In this document: in pieces, positions 49,586 to 57,776 of the stretch
How the letters are laid out: every line of letters begins with the position of its first letter
How positions within the stretch are numbered: position 1 is the first letter of the stretch
NCBI GenBank assembly: GCA_963766605.1
Contig: CAVYAT010000005.1
Span: 310,001-374,000, forward strand
Direction of reading: 5' to 3'
DNA length: 64,000 bases
Source of the DNA: AC-49 sp963766605
GTDB lineage: Bacteria; Actinomycetota; Thermoleophilia; Solirubrobacterales; Solirubrobacteraceae
The notes under the pieces: generated by a model
What the model was told of the DNA's origin: nothing
What the model saw: the letters and a program-made list of their open reading frames with translations, nothing else
Database searches by the model: none
Made by a program: the position numbers and the translations under genes

Positions 49586-50749
49586 TCACGCCGGTGCGCG
49601 CTGCGCCACGAGCTCGCCGGCGAGCGCCCGCGCCTCGTGGTCGGCGTCGTACAGCGACTCGAACGCCCGCACCGGCTGGGCGGGCAACTGCGCCAGCGTC
49701 TCCTCGATCACCGCCGGGATGTCGAGGAACCCCAGCCGCCCGCGCAGGAACGCGTGGACGGCGATCTCATTGGCCGCGTTGAGCACGCACGGCGCGGTGC
49801 CGCCGGCGATCGCCGCCGCGCGCGCGACGTCGAGCGCCGGGAACGCCTCGTTGTCGACCGCTCCGAACGTCAGCTCCCCCACCTCGGCGAGGTCCAGCGA
49901 CCGGATCGCCGGCACGTCGGTGCGGTCGGGGTAGCGCAGCGCGTAGGAGATCGGGACCCGCATGTCGGGATGGCCGAGGTGCGCCAGCTGGGCTCCGTCG
50001 CACAGCGCGATCAGCGCGTGGACGATCGACTGCGGGTGCACGACGACGTCGATCGCGTCGTAGGGCATCGCGAACAGGTGGTGGGCCTCGATCAGCTCGA
50101 GCCCCTTGTTCATCAGCGTCGCCGAGTCGACGGTGATCTTCGCCCCCATCGCCCACGTCGGGTGCTTCAGCGCCTGCTCCACCGTGACGTCCGCGAGCTG
50201 CGCACGGCTGCGGCCGCGAAACGGCCCGCCCGACGCGGTCAGGGTCAGGCGCTCGACGGTCCCCGGCGGCTCGCCGTCGAGCAGCTGGTGCAGGGCGGAA
50301 TGCTCGGAATCGACCGGGATGATCCGCGCGCCGGTCGCCTGCGCGAGCGCCATCACCAGCTCGCCGCCGACGACCAGCGACTCCTTGTTGGCCAGCGCGA
50401 GATCGATCCCCTCGCCGAGCGTCGCCACCGTCGGTCCCAGCCCGGCCGAGCCGACGAGCGCGTTGAGCACGAGGTCGGCTCCCGACTCGAGCACCAGCGC
50501 GACCAGGCCCTCGGCGCCGCCCAGCACCTCGCCGTCGGTCCACGCCTCGCCGGCGCGCGCCGCCGCATCCGGGTCGACCAGCGCGATCCGCGTGACGCCG
50601 AAGCGCCGCGCCTGGTCGACGAGCGTCTCCCACGAGCGCTCGGCGCTCAGCCCGACGAGCTCGAGCTCGTCGCCGGCGGCCGCGACGATGTCGAGCGCCT
50701 GGGTCCCGATCGACCCAGTCGAGCCCAGGATCAGGAGACGACGGCCCAT
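49586..50749 (-). CDS. dxr: 1-deoxy-D-xylulose 5-phosphate reductoisomerase
   Basis: The 387-residue enzyme makes MEP in the second MEP-pathway step. The NADPH motif GSTGSIGTQALDI is at the start. The metal/substrate region shows ALANKESLV, PVDSEHSALHQ, TASGGPFRG, HPTWAMGAKITVDSATLMNKG and a flexible-loop/His region around VVVHPQSIVH. It lies seven bases after cdsA in the leftward core cluster and 30 bases before rseP. Confidence 0.96.
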   Translation of the reverse strand: MGRRLLILGSTGSIGTQALDIVAAAGDELELVGLSAERSWETLVDQARRFGVTRIALVDPDAAARAGEAWTDGEVLGGAEGLVALVLESGADLVLNALVGSAGLGPTVATLGEGIDLALANKESLVVGGELVMALAQATGARIIPVDSEHSALHQLLDGEPPGTVERLTLTASGGPFRGRSRAQLADVTVEQALKHPTWAMGAKITVDSATLMNKGLELIEAHHLFAMPYDAIDVVVHPQSIVHALIALCDGAQLAHLGHPDMRVPISYALRYPDRTDVPAIRSLDLAEVGELTFGAVDNEAFPALDVARAAAIAGGTAPCVLNAANEIAVHAFLRGRLGFLDIPAVIEETLAQLPAQPVRAFESLYDADHEARALAGELVAQRAPA

Positions 50750-50756
50750 GGTTCTC

Positions 50757-51626
50757 CTAATACCCGGGAAGCACGCCGAGCGCGACGTAGTAGCCGGCGA
50801 CGATCGCGAACATCGCCGCGTCGAGGCGGTCCAGGGCGCCGCCGTGTGCGCCGAACAGTCGGCCCGTGTCCTTCGTTCCCGCGTCGCGCTTGAGGTAGGA
50901 CTCGAACAGGTCGCCGAGCGGAGCCGCGACGGCGACCGCGAGGCCGAGCAACAGCGCGTGCGGGCCCGACAGCCAATGCGTCTGGTACAGGTGCGCGAAC
51001 CAGACGGCGATCACGCAGACGATCATCCCGATGACGAGCCCCTCGATCGTCTTGTTGGGCGAGATCCGCGGGGCAAGGCGGCGCCGGCCGAACGCGCGCC
51101 CCCCGAGATACGCGGCGGTGTCGCCGACGAACGTCCCGACGAGCACGTCGACGACGACCCCCGAGCCGTGCTGGAGGCGCTCGAGCATCACGCCGTGGGC
51201 CAGCGCGAGCCCGATCCATACGAGCCCGAGCATCGTGACGCTGATCCCCGGGGCCCCGGCGCTGCGGGGCTGCAGCGCGCCGACGATGAACACGACCGGC
51301 AGCAGGAAGACGAGCGTCTCGAGCACCTCGTCGGGCCGCGGGACGTACTTGGCGCCCGACAGCTGCGCGACGAGGATCAGTGCGACGAGCCCGATGATGC
51401 CCGCGAACCGCGCCGGGTTGGCGTTGGCGAACATCTGCGACAGCTCGTGCGTGCAGATCACGCCGAGGACGATCAGCGCCGCCGCGAACAGCCAGCCCCC
51501 CACCGCCACGACGACGATCGCGATGGCGATCGCCGGGATCGCCACGACGAGCCGCGCAGCGAGGTCGCCGGTCGCGTTGCGTGTCCGCGCGCGGCGCATC
51601 CGCCGGGTGTGCTGGCTGGCGGCCAT
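50757..51626 (-). CDS. cdsA: Phosphatidate cytidylyltransferase
   Basis: The 289-residue polytopic membrane enzyme has about eight hydrophobic segments and the family signature near the C-terminus: SYLKRDAGTKDTGRLF and GAHGGALDRLDA. It makes CDP-diacylglycerol from phosphatidate and CTP, the substrate of the PgsA-like enzyme encoded at 39685. A basic, Arg-rich N-terminus precedes the first helix. It overlaps uppS by one base, which marks tight co-translation. Confidence 0.93.
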   Translation of the reverse strand: MAASQHTRRMRRARTRNATGDLAARLVVAIPAIAIAIVVVAVGGWLFAAALIVLGVICTHELSQMFANANPARFAGIIGLVALILVAQLSGAKYVPRPDEVLETLVFLLPVVFIVGALQPRSAGAPGISVTMLGLVWIGLALAHGVMLERLQHGSGVVVDVLVGTFVGDTAAYLGGRAFGRRRLAPRISPNKTIEGLVIGMIVCVIAVWFAHLYQTHWLSGPHALLLGLAVAVAAPLGDLFESYLKRDAGTKDTGRLFGAHGGALDRLDAAMFAIVAGYYVALGVLPGY

Positions 51627-52300
51627 CAGCGGCCCCCGAAACGGCGCTGGCGGCGCTCGTACTCGTCCAGCGCCTCACGGAACGCCTCGCGGGTGAAGTC
51701 GGGCCACAGCTGGTCGGCGAACACGAGCTCGCTGTAGGCGCTCTGCCACAGCAGGTAGTTGCTCATGCGCTGCTCGCCGCTCGTGCGGATGATGAGATCC
51801 GGGTCGTGCATCTCGGGCGCATAGAGCAGCTTGCGGAACTCCTCCTCGCCCCCGCCCTCATAGCGCGCGGCGGCGTCGACGACCTCCGCCCGCCCACCGT
51901 AGTTGAACGCGACGAACAGCGTGATGCGATCGTTGGCGGCCGTCTCCTGCTCGGCCCACTCCATCTGGCGGACGAGGCGTTTGGAGACCCCTTCGCGGCG
52001 GCCGATGAATCGCAGCCGCACGCCCTCCTGCTTGAGCTCGGGCGTCTCGCCGGCGATCCGGCGGGCGATCATCGCCATCAGCGCGTTGACCTCGGCCCGC
52101 GGTCGCGACCAGTTCTCGGTCGAGAACGAGTAGACGGTCAGCTCCTCGATCCCGAACTCGGCCGCGTCGCGCAGCCGGGCCTTGACCGTGTCGGCGCCCG
52201 CCTCGTGGCCACGCACCACCGGCACCCGGCGTGCTTTTGCCCAGCGCCCGTTGCCGTCGGTGATGATGGCGACGTAGCGCGCCGGAGCGCCCTCGGTCAT
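51626..52300 (-). CDS. uppS: Polyprenyl diphosphate synthase (UppS family)
   Basis: The 224-residue cis-prenyltransferase shows YVAIITDGNGRWAKARRVP with the catalytic Asp, RGHEAGADTVK, TVYSFSTENWSRP and the C-terminal DLIIRTSGEQRMSNYLLWQSAYSEL. It makes the lipid carrier precursor for peptidoglycan, using isoprenoids from the MEP enzymes encoded nearby. The first motif reads IITDGNGRW rather than IIMDGNGRW, a mild change. It is slightly shorter than the E. coli enzyme. Confidence 0.94.
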   Translation of the reverse strand: MTEGAPARYVAIITDGNGRWAKARRVPVVRGHEAGADTVKARLRDAAEFGIEELTVYSFSTENWSRPRAEVNALMAMIARRIAGETPELKQEGVRLRFIGRREGVSKRLVRQMEWAEQETAANDRITLFVAFNYGGRAEVVDAAARYEGGGEEEFRKLLYAPEMHDPDLIIRTSGEQRMSNYLLWQSAYSELVFADQLWPDFTREAFREALDEYERRQRRFGGR

Positions 52301-52313
52301 ACGCCAGGGCCCT

Positions 52314-52880
52314 TCAGACCTCGAGGATCTCTTCTTCCTTGCCCTTCAGCGCGGCGTCGAGCTCGGCAACTCGCTCGTCGGTCAGCTTCTGGAGCTCGGC
52401 CTCGGCGCGGCGCTCGTCGTCCGCTCCGGTCTCGCCGGCCTCCTTGAGCTCGCGCAGGTCGTGCATGCAGTCGCGGCGCACGTTGCGCACGGCGATCCGC
52501 CCCTCCTCGGCTATGTGGCGCACGACCTTGACCAGCTCGCGGCGGCGTTCCTCGTTGAGCTCGGGAATGCCCAGCCGGATCATCTTGCCGTCGTTGTTGG
52601 GCGTCAGGCCGATGTCGGACTCGAGGATCGCCTTCTCGATCTGCTTGATCGACGACACGTCGTAGGGCGACAGCGTCAGCAGCCGGGCCTCGGGCGCGGC
52701 GATCGTCGCGAGCTGCTTGAGCGGGGTCTGCGCGCCGTAGTAGTCGACCATGATGCGATCGAGCAGCGCCGGGCTCGCACGGCCGGTCCGCACCGAGCTG
52801 AACTCGTGCCTGGTCGACTCGACCGACTTGGCCATTCGCTGCGCCGCATCGGCGATCAGTTCGTTGGTGATGTCACTCAT
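52314..52880 (-). CDS. frr: Ribosome recycling factor
   Basis: The 188-residue protein has the standard RRF length and hallmark sequences: FSSVRTGRASPALLDRIMVDYYG in the head of helix 1, TPLKQLATI, LLTLSPYD and PELNEERRRELVKVVRHIAEEGRIAVRNVRRD. It splits post-termination ribosomes together with EF-G. Its ATG overlaps pyrH by four bases. Confidence 0.96.
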   Translation of the reverse strand: MSDITNELIADAAQRMAKSVESTRHEFSSVRTGRASPALLDRIMVDYYGAQTPLKQLATIAAPEARLLTLSPYDVSSIKQIEKAILESDIGLTPNNDGKMIRLGIPELNEERRRELVKVVRHIAEEGRIAVRNVRRDCMHDLRELKEAGETGADDERRAEAELQKLTDERVAELDAALKGKEEEILEV

Positions 52881-53596
52881 GTCGTCACCAGGGTTCCGAC
52901 CCGCTCACCGCACACTATCCGGTCGATGTTGCGCTCGTCGTCCATGTTGAACACGTGGATCGGGAGCTTGTTCTCCAGGCACAGCGTGAGCGCGGTCGTG
53001 TCCATGACCCGCAGCTGGCGCTGGATCGCGTCCATGTGCGTGATCTGCGGGATCAGCATCGCGTCGGGGTTGGTGCGCGGGTCGTCGTCGTAGACGCCCT
53101 CGACCCCGTTCTTGGCCATCAGGATCGCCTGCGCGTGCATCTCGATCGCGCGCAGCGCAGCGGCGGTGTCGGTGGTGAAGAACGGGTTGCCGGTTCCCGC
53201 GGCGAAGATCACGATCCGGCCCTTCTCCAGGTGGCGCATCGCGCGGCGGCGGATGTACGGCTCGGCGACCTCGGCGATGCTGATCGCGCTCATCACCCGC
53301 GTGTGGGCGCCCTGGGCCTCGAGCGCGTCCTGCAGCGGCAGCGCGTTGAGGACTGTCGCCAGCATCCCCATGTAGTCGGCGGTCGCGCGGTCCATCCCCG
53401 CGGCCGCTCCGGCCATGCCGCGGTAGATGTTGCCCGCGCCGACGACGATCGAGATCTCGATCTCGCGATCGTGGACGCCCTTGATCGCCTTCGCGACGGC
53501 GGTCAGGCGCTTCGGGTCGGTGCCGTATTCCAGCGAGCCCATGAGGGACTCGCCGGACAGCTTGATGAGGATGCGCTGGAAGACGGCCTGCGGAAT
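52877..53596 (-). CDS. pyrH: UMP kinase with an apparent ATT start codon
   Basis: From ATT 53596 the protein has 239 residues, the usual UMP kinase length, and begins (M)PQAVFQRILIKLSGESLMGS, containing the essential KLSGE ATP-binding motif. Between the tsf stop (53608-53606, same frame) and the ATG at 53542 there is no ATG, GTG or TTG. Starting at 53542 would remove KLSGE. Other family features are VVGAGNIYRGMAG, FAAGTGNPFFTTDTAA and YDDDPRTNPDA. It phosphorylates UMP to UDP. ATT starts are known for infC and pcnB; a base error turning ATG to ATT is the alternative. Confidence 0.85.
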   Translation of the reverse strand: MPQAVFQRILIKLSGESLMGSLEYGTDPKRLTAVAKAIKGVHDREIEISIVVGAGNIYRGMAGAAAGMDRATADYMGMLATVLNALPLQDALEAQGAHTRVMSAISIAEVAEPYIRRRAMRHLEKGRIVIFAAGTGNPFFTTDTAAALRAIEMHAQAILMAKNGVEGVYDDDPRTNPDAMLIPQITHMDAIQRQLRVMDTTALTLCLENKLPIHVFNMDDERNIDRIVCGERVGTLVTT

Positions 53597-53605
53597 GGCC
53601 GGACC

Positions 53606-54208
53606 CTACTCCCCGACCTGGAACCGCGTGAAGCGGCGGATGACCACGTTCTCGCCCGTCTTCGCGGACAGGTTGGCGCGCAGCTGCTCGATCGTCGCCG
53701 ACTCGTGCTTGCCCTCGTTGACATGGGTCTGCTTGAGCAGTACGACGCCCTCCATCCACTTGCGCAGCTTGCCCTCGGCGATCTTCGGGCGCACGTTCTC
53801 GGGCTTGTCCTGATCCTGCTGTTCGTAGACGCGCAGCTCGGCCTCACGGGCCTCGGGGGGGACGTCGTCCTCGGAGATCCACTTGACGTCGGGGCTCGCC
53901 GCGACGTGCATCGCGACCTCGCGGGCGAACTCGACGAAGTCGTCGTTGCGGGCGACGAAGTCGGTGTTGCAGTCGACCTCGACGAGCGCGCCGACCTTAC
54001 CGCCGGCGTGAATGTAGGACTGGATCGTGCCCTCGGACGTCTCGCGGCCGGCGAGCTTGCCGACCTTGTTGCCGAGCTGCACGCGCAGCAGCTCGATCGC
54101 CTTGTCGACGTCGCCCTCGGTCTCGGTGAGGGCGCGCTTGCAGTCCATCATCCCGGCGCCGGTCTTGTCGCGCAGGGCCTTGACGTCGCTGGCAGTGATG
54201 TCAGCCAT
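53606..54208 (-). CDS. tsf: Elongation factor Ts (short form)
   Basis: The 200-residue protein contains the N-terminal UBA-like domain (VKALRDKTGAGMMDCKRALTE), the EF-Tu contact segment VDCNTDFVARNDDF and a single shortened core, as in short actinobacterial and Thermus EF-Ts. It recycles EF-Tu-GDP. It overlaps rpsB by eight bases and is followed by pyrH in the same frame after its TAG. Confidence 0.96.
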   Translation of the reverse strand: MADITASDVKALRDKTGAGMMDCKRALTETEGDVDKAIELLRVQLGNKVGKLAGRETSEGTIQSYIHAGGKVGALVEVDCNTDFVARNDDFVEFAREVAMHVAASPDVKWISEDDVPPEAREAELRVYEQQDQDKPENVRPKIAEGKLRKWMEGVVLLKQTHVNEGKHESATIEQLRANLSAKTGENVVIRRFTRFQVGE

Positions 54209-55178
54209 CGGTGGGGACCTCCTGTGGGGTCTCTTCGGCGGGTGCTGGGGCGGCCGGTGCCTCGGGGGCGGGCGCTTCTGCAGCGGGCGCTGAACCAGCC
54301 GGCTCCGGGGCGGCCTCGGCGGCCGGCGGCTCGGGCTCGGCGGCCGCAGCGGCCGCAGCGGCGGCGGCCTCGGCGGCGGCGGCAGCTTCGGCCTCCTGGC
54401 GTGCGCGCTCGGCCGCCTCGGCGGCAGCGCGCTCCTCGGCCTCGCGGCGGGCCTTCTCCTCGGCCTCCCTGCGCGCCGCCTCCTCCTGGGCGCGGAAGAT
54501 CGAGCGGCCCTCGTCGATCACGTCGGCCAGCGCCTTGGTGATCAGCGTGCACGAGCGGATCGCGTCGTCGTTGCCGGGGATCACGTAGTCGATCCCGTCG
54601 GGATCGCAGTTGGTGTCGACCAGGCCGATGACCGGGATGCGCAGGCGCCGGGCCTCCTTGACCGCGATCTCCTCGGTCTTGAGGTCGATCACGAACATCG
54701 CGTCGGGCGGGCGCTGCATGTTCTTGACCCCGCCGAGGTTCGCGCGCAGCTTCTCGAGGTCGGCCAGGGCCGCCATCCGCTCGCGGGTCGGCAGCAGCGC
54801 GAGCTGGCCCTCGGACTCGTAGCGCTCGAGGTCGTGCAGGCGCTTGATGCGCAGGCTGATCGTCTGGAAGTTCGTCAGCAGACCACCGAGCCAGCGGTGG
54901 TTGACGTAGGGCATGTCGCACGCGCTGGCCAGATCGCGGACGCCGTCGCGCGCCTGCTTCTTGGTCCCGACGAACAGGACCGTGCCGCCGCGGTGGGCGA
55001 CCTGCGACGAGAACTCCTGCGCGTTCGTGAGCAGGCGCTGCGTCTGCAGCAGGTCGATGATGTAAATGCCCTGGCGTTCGCCCCAGATGAAGCGTTTCAT
55101 CTTGGGGTTCCAGCGGCGTGTCTGGTGGCCGAAGTGAACGCCGGCCTCCAGCAGCTCCTTGATGCCGATTTCGGCCAT
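54201..55178 (-). CDS. rpsB: 30S ribosomal protein S2 with long Ala/Glu/Pro C-terminal extension
   Basis: Residues 1-230 are a standard S2: LLEAGVHFGHQTRRWNPKMK, GIYIIDLLQT, VNHRWLGGLLTN and IPVIGLVDTNCDPDGIDYVIPGNDDA. A roughly 90-residue extension follows: first a charged helix of EEAARREAEEKARREAEE type, then an Ala-rich and Ala/Pro/Glu-rich tail. Such tails occur in some actinobacteria, but this one is long. It overlaps tsf. The gene has its own promoter and a leader of about 125 bases. Confidence 0.95.
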   Translation of the reverse strand: MAEIGIKELLEAGVHFGHQTRRWNPKMKRFIWGERQGIYIIDLLQTQRLLTNAQEFSSQVAHRGGTVLFVGTKKQARDGVRDLASACDMPYVNHRWLGGLLTNFQTISLRIKRLHDLERYESEGQLALLPTRERMAALADLEKLRANLGGVKNMQRPPDAMFVIDLKTEEIAVKEARRLRIPVIGLVDTNCDPDGIDYVIPGNDDAIRSCTLITKALADVIDEGRSIFRAQEEAARREAEEKARREAEERAAAEAAERARQEAEAAAAAEAAAAAAAAAAEPEPPAAEAAPEPAGSAPAAEAPAPEAPAAPAPAEETPQEVPTDG

Positions 55179-55317
55179 GCGGAGTGCTCCCTTGTCGCTT
55201 GCGTGTTGGCTACTGCATCCGAGCGTGCGGTTCTGTGGCGCAACCGGTCTTTCCGGTCAGGGAGCGCCACCCGCCCGTTGTCCTCGGGGTCGGGAAATAG
55301 GTTCAGCCGTGATTGTA
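55179..55317 (-). promoter_or_regulatory. rpsB promoter -10 and long 5' leader
   Basis: TACAAT (minus strand, 55317 to 55312) would start transcription near 55305, leaving a leader of about 125 bases before the rpsB ATG. This is far longer than the leaderless starts elsewhere in the window and could hold an autoregulatory S2-binding structure, as rpsB leaders do in other bacteria. A GGTCTTTCCGGTC-type stem-forming stretch lies around 55240-55260. Secondary structure was not computed. Confidence 0.4.
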
Positions 55318-55341
55318 CGAACTCGGGCAACCTTCCGCCCC

Positions 55342-55366
55342 CGTCAAGGGGTCAGACCCCTTGACG
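55342..55366. repeat. Perfect 25-base palindrome, REP-like
   Basis: CGTCAAGGGGTC, a single A, then GACCCCTTGACG form 12-base perfect arms (55342-55366). It lies between the rluD stop and the rpsB promoter, followed on the plus strand by TTGACGTAAACGTT. It could end the lspA-rluD transcript as a strong hairpin, but there is no U-tract. The AAGGGGTCAGACCCCTT core looks like a repetitive extragenic palindrome. Only one copy is in this window. Confidence 0.6.
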
Positions 55367-55378
55367 TTGACGTAAACG

Positions 55379-56266
55379 TTAGGTTCGTGCGCGGGCGAGT
55401 GCCGCGACGAGGTCGGGCGGGAGGTCGCTGTGGATGTCGATCTCGGCCCCCGTGGTGGGGTGCGTGAAGCGCAGGCGAGCGGCGTGCAGGAACTGGCGCT
55501 CGAGGCCGAGCAGGCCTGCCGTGCCGTAGTCGGGGTCGCCGACGACGGGGTGGCCGATCGCCTGGAGATGGACACGGATCTGGTGCGTACGGCCGGTCTC
55601 CAGGCGGACGGCGAGCAGCGTCGTCGCCGGGAGCGCCTCGAGCAGCTCGAAATGGGTTCTCGCCTCGCGGGGCTTGTCGGTGTCGGTCGACATCAGCGTG
55701 CGAACGCGACGGTCGCGGCCCACCGGCGCGTCGATCGTCCCGGTGCGCGCCGGCGGGCGTCCCTCGACCAGCGCGCGGTATTCGCGGGTGATCTCGCGGC
55801 GCTGCAGCTGCGTACGCAGCGCGCGGTGAGCTGCCTCGGTCCGCGCGACGACCAACAGCCCCGACGTGTCGCGGTCGAGGCGGTGGACGATCCCGGCGCG
55901 GTCGACCTCGCCGCCCGCGACGCGGCCGGCCAGCGCCTGGGCCAGCGTGCCCTCGCGATGGCCACGGCCGGGATGCACGACCAGCCCCGCCGGCTTGTCG
56001 ACGACGATCAGATCGTCGTCCTCGTACGCGATCGCGACGTCGACCGGCGCCATCGCGGCGGACGCGGCCGGCGGCGCCTCGGGGCTGTCGTTGACGTCGA
56101 TCGTCTCCCCCGCGGCCACGAGGCGGCGCTTCTGGACCATCCGCCCGTCGACCAGCACGAGGCCGGCGTCGATCAGCCGCGCCGCCCGCGCTCGCGACCC
56201 GACCAGCGGCCCCAGGTACGTGTCCAGCCGTGCGCCCGCGTCGGCGGGCTCAACCGTCAGCCGCAC
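55379..56266 (-). CDS. rluD: RluD-like ribosomal large subunit pseudouridine synthase
   Basis: The 295-residue protein has an N-terminal S4 RNA-binding domain (about 10-65, with GARLDTYLGPLVGSRARAARLIDAGLV) and the RluA-type catalytic core. The catalytic Asp is in AGIVHRLDRDTSGLLVVART (about residue 138), and RLETGRTHQIRVHLQAIGHPVVGDPDYG follows. It modifies uridines in 23S rRNA. The GTG start overlaps lspA by 17 bases. Confidence 0.93.
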   Translation of the reverse strand: MRLTVEPADAGARLDTYLGPLVGSRARAARLIDAGLVLVDGRMVQKRRLVAAGETIDVNDSPEAPPAASAAMAPVDVAIAYEDDDLIVVDKPAGLVVHPGRGHREGTLAQALAGRVAGGEVDRAGIVHRLDRDTSGLLVVARTEAAHRALRTQLQRREITREYRALVEGRPPARTGTIDAPVGRDRRVRTLMSTDTDKPREARTHFELLEALPATTLLAVRLETGRTHQIRVHLQAIGHPVVGDPDYGTAGLLGLERQFLHAARLRFTHPTTGAEIDIHSDLPPDLVAALARART

Positions 56267-56714
56267 CGCCGCCGCGCTCCAGGACGAAGATCAGCGCCAC
56301 CACTCCGAACGTGATCGCCATGTCGGCGACGTTGAACGCCGGCCAGTGCGGCAGCTTGATGAAGTCGGTCACCGCTCCGCGGGCGATCCGGTCAAGCGCG
56401 TTGCCGATCGCGCCGCCGAGCAGCAGCCCGACGGCGAGCCACGCGCCGGGCCGCGTCGCGTGGCGCGAGAAGTAGACGAGCAGCGCGACGACGGCCGTCG
56501 CCACGAACACCCCGACGAGCCAGCCCGCGCCCGACAGCGCGCTGAACGCGACGCCCGTGTTCGCCTCGCGGTCGAGCTTGACCACGCTGCCCAGCACGTG
56601 GCGCCGTGAGCCGACCGTCATCCCGTCACGCACCAGCTGCTTGGTGACCTGGTCGACCACGACGACCGCGGCCGCGACGAGACCGGCTCGCACCCAGGCG
56701 CCCCGGACGGTCAT
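56250..56714 (-). CDS. lspA: Prolipoprotein signal peptidase
   Basis: The 154-residue membrane aspartyl protease has four helices and the two catalytic Asp motifs: GGAIGNALDRIARGAVTDFI (first Asp) and FNVADMAITFG (second Asp). NTGVAFSAL is also conserved. It cleaves lipoprotein signal peptides after lipidation. It overlaps rluD and follows yggT by two bases. Confidence 0.94.
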   Translation of the reverse strand: MTVRGAWVRAGLVAAAVVVVDQVTKQLVRDGMTVGSRRHVLGSVVKLDREANTGVAFSALSGAGWLVGVFVATAVVALLVYFSRHATRPGAWLAVGLLLGGAIGNALDRIARGAVTDFIKLPHWPAFNVADMAITFGVVALIFVLERGGGAADG

Positions 56715-56716
56715 CG

Positions 56717-57025
56717 TCAGCCCGCGATCAGCGACACGAGCAGCTGACCGACCAGACCGAGCACGAGCAGGGCGAGGATCGGCGACAGGTCCAGCGGACC
56801 GAACATCGGCAGCACGCGGCGGAAGATCCGCAGGTAGGGCTCCGACGTTTCGCGCAGGAAGCCGAGCACCGCCGTGGCGGCCCGCGAGTACGGCATCCGT
56901 CCGCCGACCGAGAAGTACATCGAGCTCAGCAGGTAGCCGAAGATGATCAGGAAGTAGACGTAGAACAGCGCCGAGACGTAGTCGGCCACGTGCTGGCGCG
57001 TCGTCGTGGCGAGCAGCTCGGTCAC
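56717..57025 (-). CDS. yggT: YggT-family membrane protein
   Basis: The 102-residue protein has two hydrophobic segments, around residues 18-40 (SALFYVYFLIIFGYLLSSMYF) and 80-100, with the family stretch TSEPYLRIFRRVLPMFGPLDLSPILALLVL between them. In actinobacteria YggT lies with sepF and division genes; the function is uncertain but likely in membrane or division organisation. GTG 57025 overlaps the proC stop by four bases (GTGA). Confidence 0.88.
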   Translation of the reverse strand: MTELLATTTRQHVADYVSALFYVYFLIIFGYLLSSMYFSVGGRMPYSRAATAVLGFLRETSEPYLRIFRRVLPMFGPLDLSPILALLVLGLVGQLLVSLIAG

Positions 57026-57771
57026 TGGTTGAGCACGGCGTCGGTCGCCCGCGCGATCGCCGCCCGCAATCCGCCGTCCTCGAGCGCCTGCAGGCCGCGG
57101 GCCGTCCCGCCGCCCGGTGAGGTGACCTCGCGGCGCACGGCCAGCGTGTCGTAGTCGTGGTGGGCGAGGAGCGCCGCCGAGCCCTCGATCGCCGCCGCGA
57201 CCAGCTCGGCCGCCTGGCGGGGCGACATCCCGGCGCGCACCGACGCGTCGACCTGGGCTTCGACGATCAGCGCCAGGTAGGCCGGCCACACGCCCATCGT
57301 GGCGGTCGCGATCCCCATCAGCCGCTCGGGCAGGACGACGACCAGCCCGGCGCGCTCCAGCAGCGAGCGGATCGACACCTCCAGCTCGGACTCGACGCCG
57401 GGCGTCCGGGCCATGCAGATCACGCCGCGCCGGACCTGCACCGGCGTGTTGGGCATCGCCCGGAATACCGGCACGCCCGGGTAGGCGCCCTCGAGCTGCG
57501 CGACCGTGGTGCGGCCCATGAGCGACAGGACGGCCCTGGCGTGGCCGCCGACCTGCTCGGCCACCTCGTGCAGGTCGTCGGGCTCGTGGGCGAGGATCAC
57601 GACGTCAGCGCGCTGGGCGAGCTCGGCGTTCGAGCTCAGCGCCTCGCCCCCGAGCTCCTGCGCCAGCGCCTTGGCGCGACCCGACCCGCCATCGGTGCAC
57701 AGCACCGGCTCGCCGAGGCCCCGAGCGAGGGCGCGGGCCATGTTGCCGGCGCCGATGAAGCCGATCTGCAT
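57022..57771 (-). CDS. proC: Pyrroline-5-carboxylate reductase
   Basis: The 249-residue enzyme has the N-terminal NAD(P) motif GFIGAGNMARALARGL and the conserved RAMPNTPVQVRRGVI and TSPGGGTARGLQALE near the C-terminus. It makes proline in the last biosynthetic step. Its place between sepF and yggT is the classical Gram-positive order. It starts five bases after sepF ends. Confidence 0.94.
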   Translation of the reverse strand: MQIGFIGAGNMARALARGLGEPVLCTDGGSGRAKALAQELGGEALSSNAELAQRADVVILAHEPDDLHEVAEQVGGHARAVLSLMGRTTVAQLEGAYPGVPVFRAMPNTPVQVRRGVICMARTPGVESELEVSIRSLLERAGLVVVLPERLMGIATATMGVWPAYLALIVEAQVDASVRAGMSPRQAAELVAAAIEGSAALLAHHDYDTLAVRREVTSPGGGTARGLQALEDGGLRAAIARATDAVLNQ

Positions 57772-57776
57772 CGAGA

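Noticed and set aside
55342..55366. Intrinsic (rho-independent) terminator
   Set aside because: The stem is ideal, but neither side is followed by a run of T, so only a REP-like or factor-dependent role is proposed.
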